Below are positions 21,207-21,908 of a DNA stretch of 21,908 nucleotides, one piece after another. Numbering within the stretch: the first letter of the stretch is position 1; each line of letters opens with the position of its first letter. The notes below the pieces were generated by a model. The model saw nothing but the letters and a program-made list of their open reading frames with translations, was not told where the DNA came from and ran no database searches. The stretch is from NCBI GenBank assembly GCA_017861355.1, contig JAGFXQ010000059.1:1-21908 (forward strand). Direction: 5' to 3'. The position numbers were made by a program, and so were the translations under genes. The stretch comes from Bacillota bacterium. Lineage in GTDB: Bacteria > Bacillota > Clostridia > Lachnospirales > Lachnospiraceae.

Positions 21207-21908
21207 ATGAGAAAGAAATGGATGAGATCAAGTATTGCTGTGGTTTTGGCAATTGTTCTGTTGATGATACCGAATGTACCACAGAAAGCGATGGCAGCAT
21301 CGATCTATGATGACGCTGCAAAACAGGCTAAATCTACCGCAGACATTTTAACTTCCGTCTATGGAGAGAATAGTGTTCAATATGCTCTTATGGATCAAGG
21401 AGAAATTGTAATCTCCGGTCAATCCGGTGTCTATAGTAAAGAAGCGGATGCGCCTTTAACCGGAGACAATATGTACGGTATCGGTTCGGTCAGCAAGGTA
21501 TTTACGGCGGTGGCTATTATGCAGCTGGTCGAGGCAGGCAAGGTGAAGCTGAGTGCGCCGGTAGTGAGTTATTTACCGAGTTTTACAATGGCAGATAAAC
21601 GATATAAGGATATTACAGTAAGAATGTTGCTTAATCATTCTTCTGGCCTTATGGGAAGTACCTTCAGTAGTACTATGCTTTTTGATGATAATGATACCTT
21701 GAGTATGGATGCATTACTACAGAATCTTAAGGAACAGAGACTTAAGGCAGATCCCGGGGCGTTCAGTGTATATTGTAACGATGGCTTCAGTCTGGCTCAG
21801 TTGGTGGTGGAAAAAGTGAGTGGTCAGGACTTCAGTGAATATGTGATGAATAACATCACAAAGCCTTTGAATATGAAGAACACTCAAACTCCAAGAGACG
21901 AATTTGAC
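21207..21908 (+). CDS. Secreted beta-lactamase-family serine hydrolase (3' end outside window)
   Basis: The first 234 residues of a penicillin-binding-protein-like enzyme (class C beta-lactamase/Pbp4*-type family). A signal peptide runs to about residue 30 (basic start, hydrophobic core, AMA-A cleavage site). The active site SxxK is SVSK with nucleophile Ser94 and Lys97, followed by FTAVAIMQLVEAGKVKL, and the second motif YCN is at residues 189-191. The HSSGL motif between them is also typical. The third motif (K/H-x-G) would lie beyond the window edge. AAGGGAGG precedes ATG 21207. The family includes D-amino-acid peptidases, esterases and true beta-lactamases, so resistance cannot be claimed. 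Confidence 0.9.
   Translation, partial: MRKKWMRSSIAVVLAIVLLMIPNVPQKAMAASIYDDAAKQAKSTADILTSVYGENSVQYALMDQGEIVISGQSGVYSKEADAPLTGDNMYGIGSVSKVFTAVAIMQLVEAGKVKLSAPVVSYLPSFTMADKRYKDITVRMLLNHSSGLMGSTFSSTMLFDDNDTLSMDALLQNLKEQRLKADPGAFSVYCNDGFSLAQLVVEKVSGQDFSEYVMNNITKPLNMKNTQTPRDEFD

Noticed and set aside
21207..21908. Calling the serine hydrolase a beta-lactamase resistance gene
   Set aside because: SxxK and YxN motifs are shared with peptidases and esterases of the family, and the third motif is outside the window.

Overview
The window looks like a chromosomal segment of an anaerobic low-GC Firmicute, most likely a Lachnospiraceae/Clostridia member. The basis is strong AGGAGG-type ribosome binding sites, consensus sigma-A promoters, hairpin-plus-T-run terminators, and a gene set typical of that group (XRE-DUF5680, TPR-GGDEF, PadR/HAAS/DUF4097, LytTR/DUF3021, DUF2935). 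The assignment is inferred from gene content and sequence style. No rRNA, tRNA, CRISPR array, transposase, phage gene or replication origin is visible.

Layout, left to right. (1) 1-3716: the 3' end of a secreted 5'-nucleotidase, a 40-codon coding-like remnant between two terminators, an XRE regulator with a DUF5680 domain, and a soluble TPR-GGDEF diguanylate cyclase. (2) 3918-7172, minus strand: a TetR regulator with paired operators, then an ABC-2 exporter (ATPase and two permeases). (3) 7422-11118: a DUF368/PopT undecaprenyl-phosphate translocase, a STAS-like small protein, a YcgR-type PilZ protein and a DUF5050-like lipoprotein. (4) 11393-16073: an NfeD-family membrane protein with a 33-residue Asp ladder, a flotillin, a membrane-anchored alpha/beta hydrolase behind an unusual promoter/hairpin, and a LytTR regulator with a DUF3021 membrane partner. 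(5) 16197-18423: a duplicated DUF2935 protein, a multi-pass membrane protein and a 78-residue hypothetical protein. (6) 18626-20838, minus strand: a PadR - HAAS membrane protein - DUF4097 operon with a fully consensus promoter. (7) 20972-21908: a 111-nt long-stem element, then the 5' part of a secreted beta-lactamase-like serine hydrolase.

Much of the window concerns the cell envelope: lipid-carrier recycling (PopT), membrane microdomains (NfeD and flotillin), an exporter under TetR control, the PadR/DUF4097 module, a lipoprotein and a secreted penicillin-binding-type hydrolase. A second thread is cyclic-di-GMP, with a cyclase (2112-3716) and a receptor (9061-9708). That these genes act together is an inference from proximity.

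The most distinctive signals are non-coding: a promoter whose -10 box lies in one arm of a perfect 14-bp hairpin while the other arm carries the Shine-Dalgarno sequence of the gene (13790-13865); a 111-nt near-perfect long stem with mutually exclusive internal helices between divergent genes (20972-21082); large hairpins at convergent gene junctions with similar CTGTTG-like termini; and duplicated TetR operators placed in tandem promoters (7118-7174).
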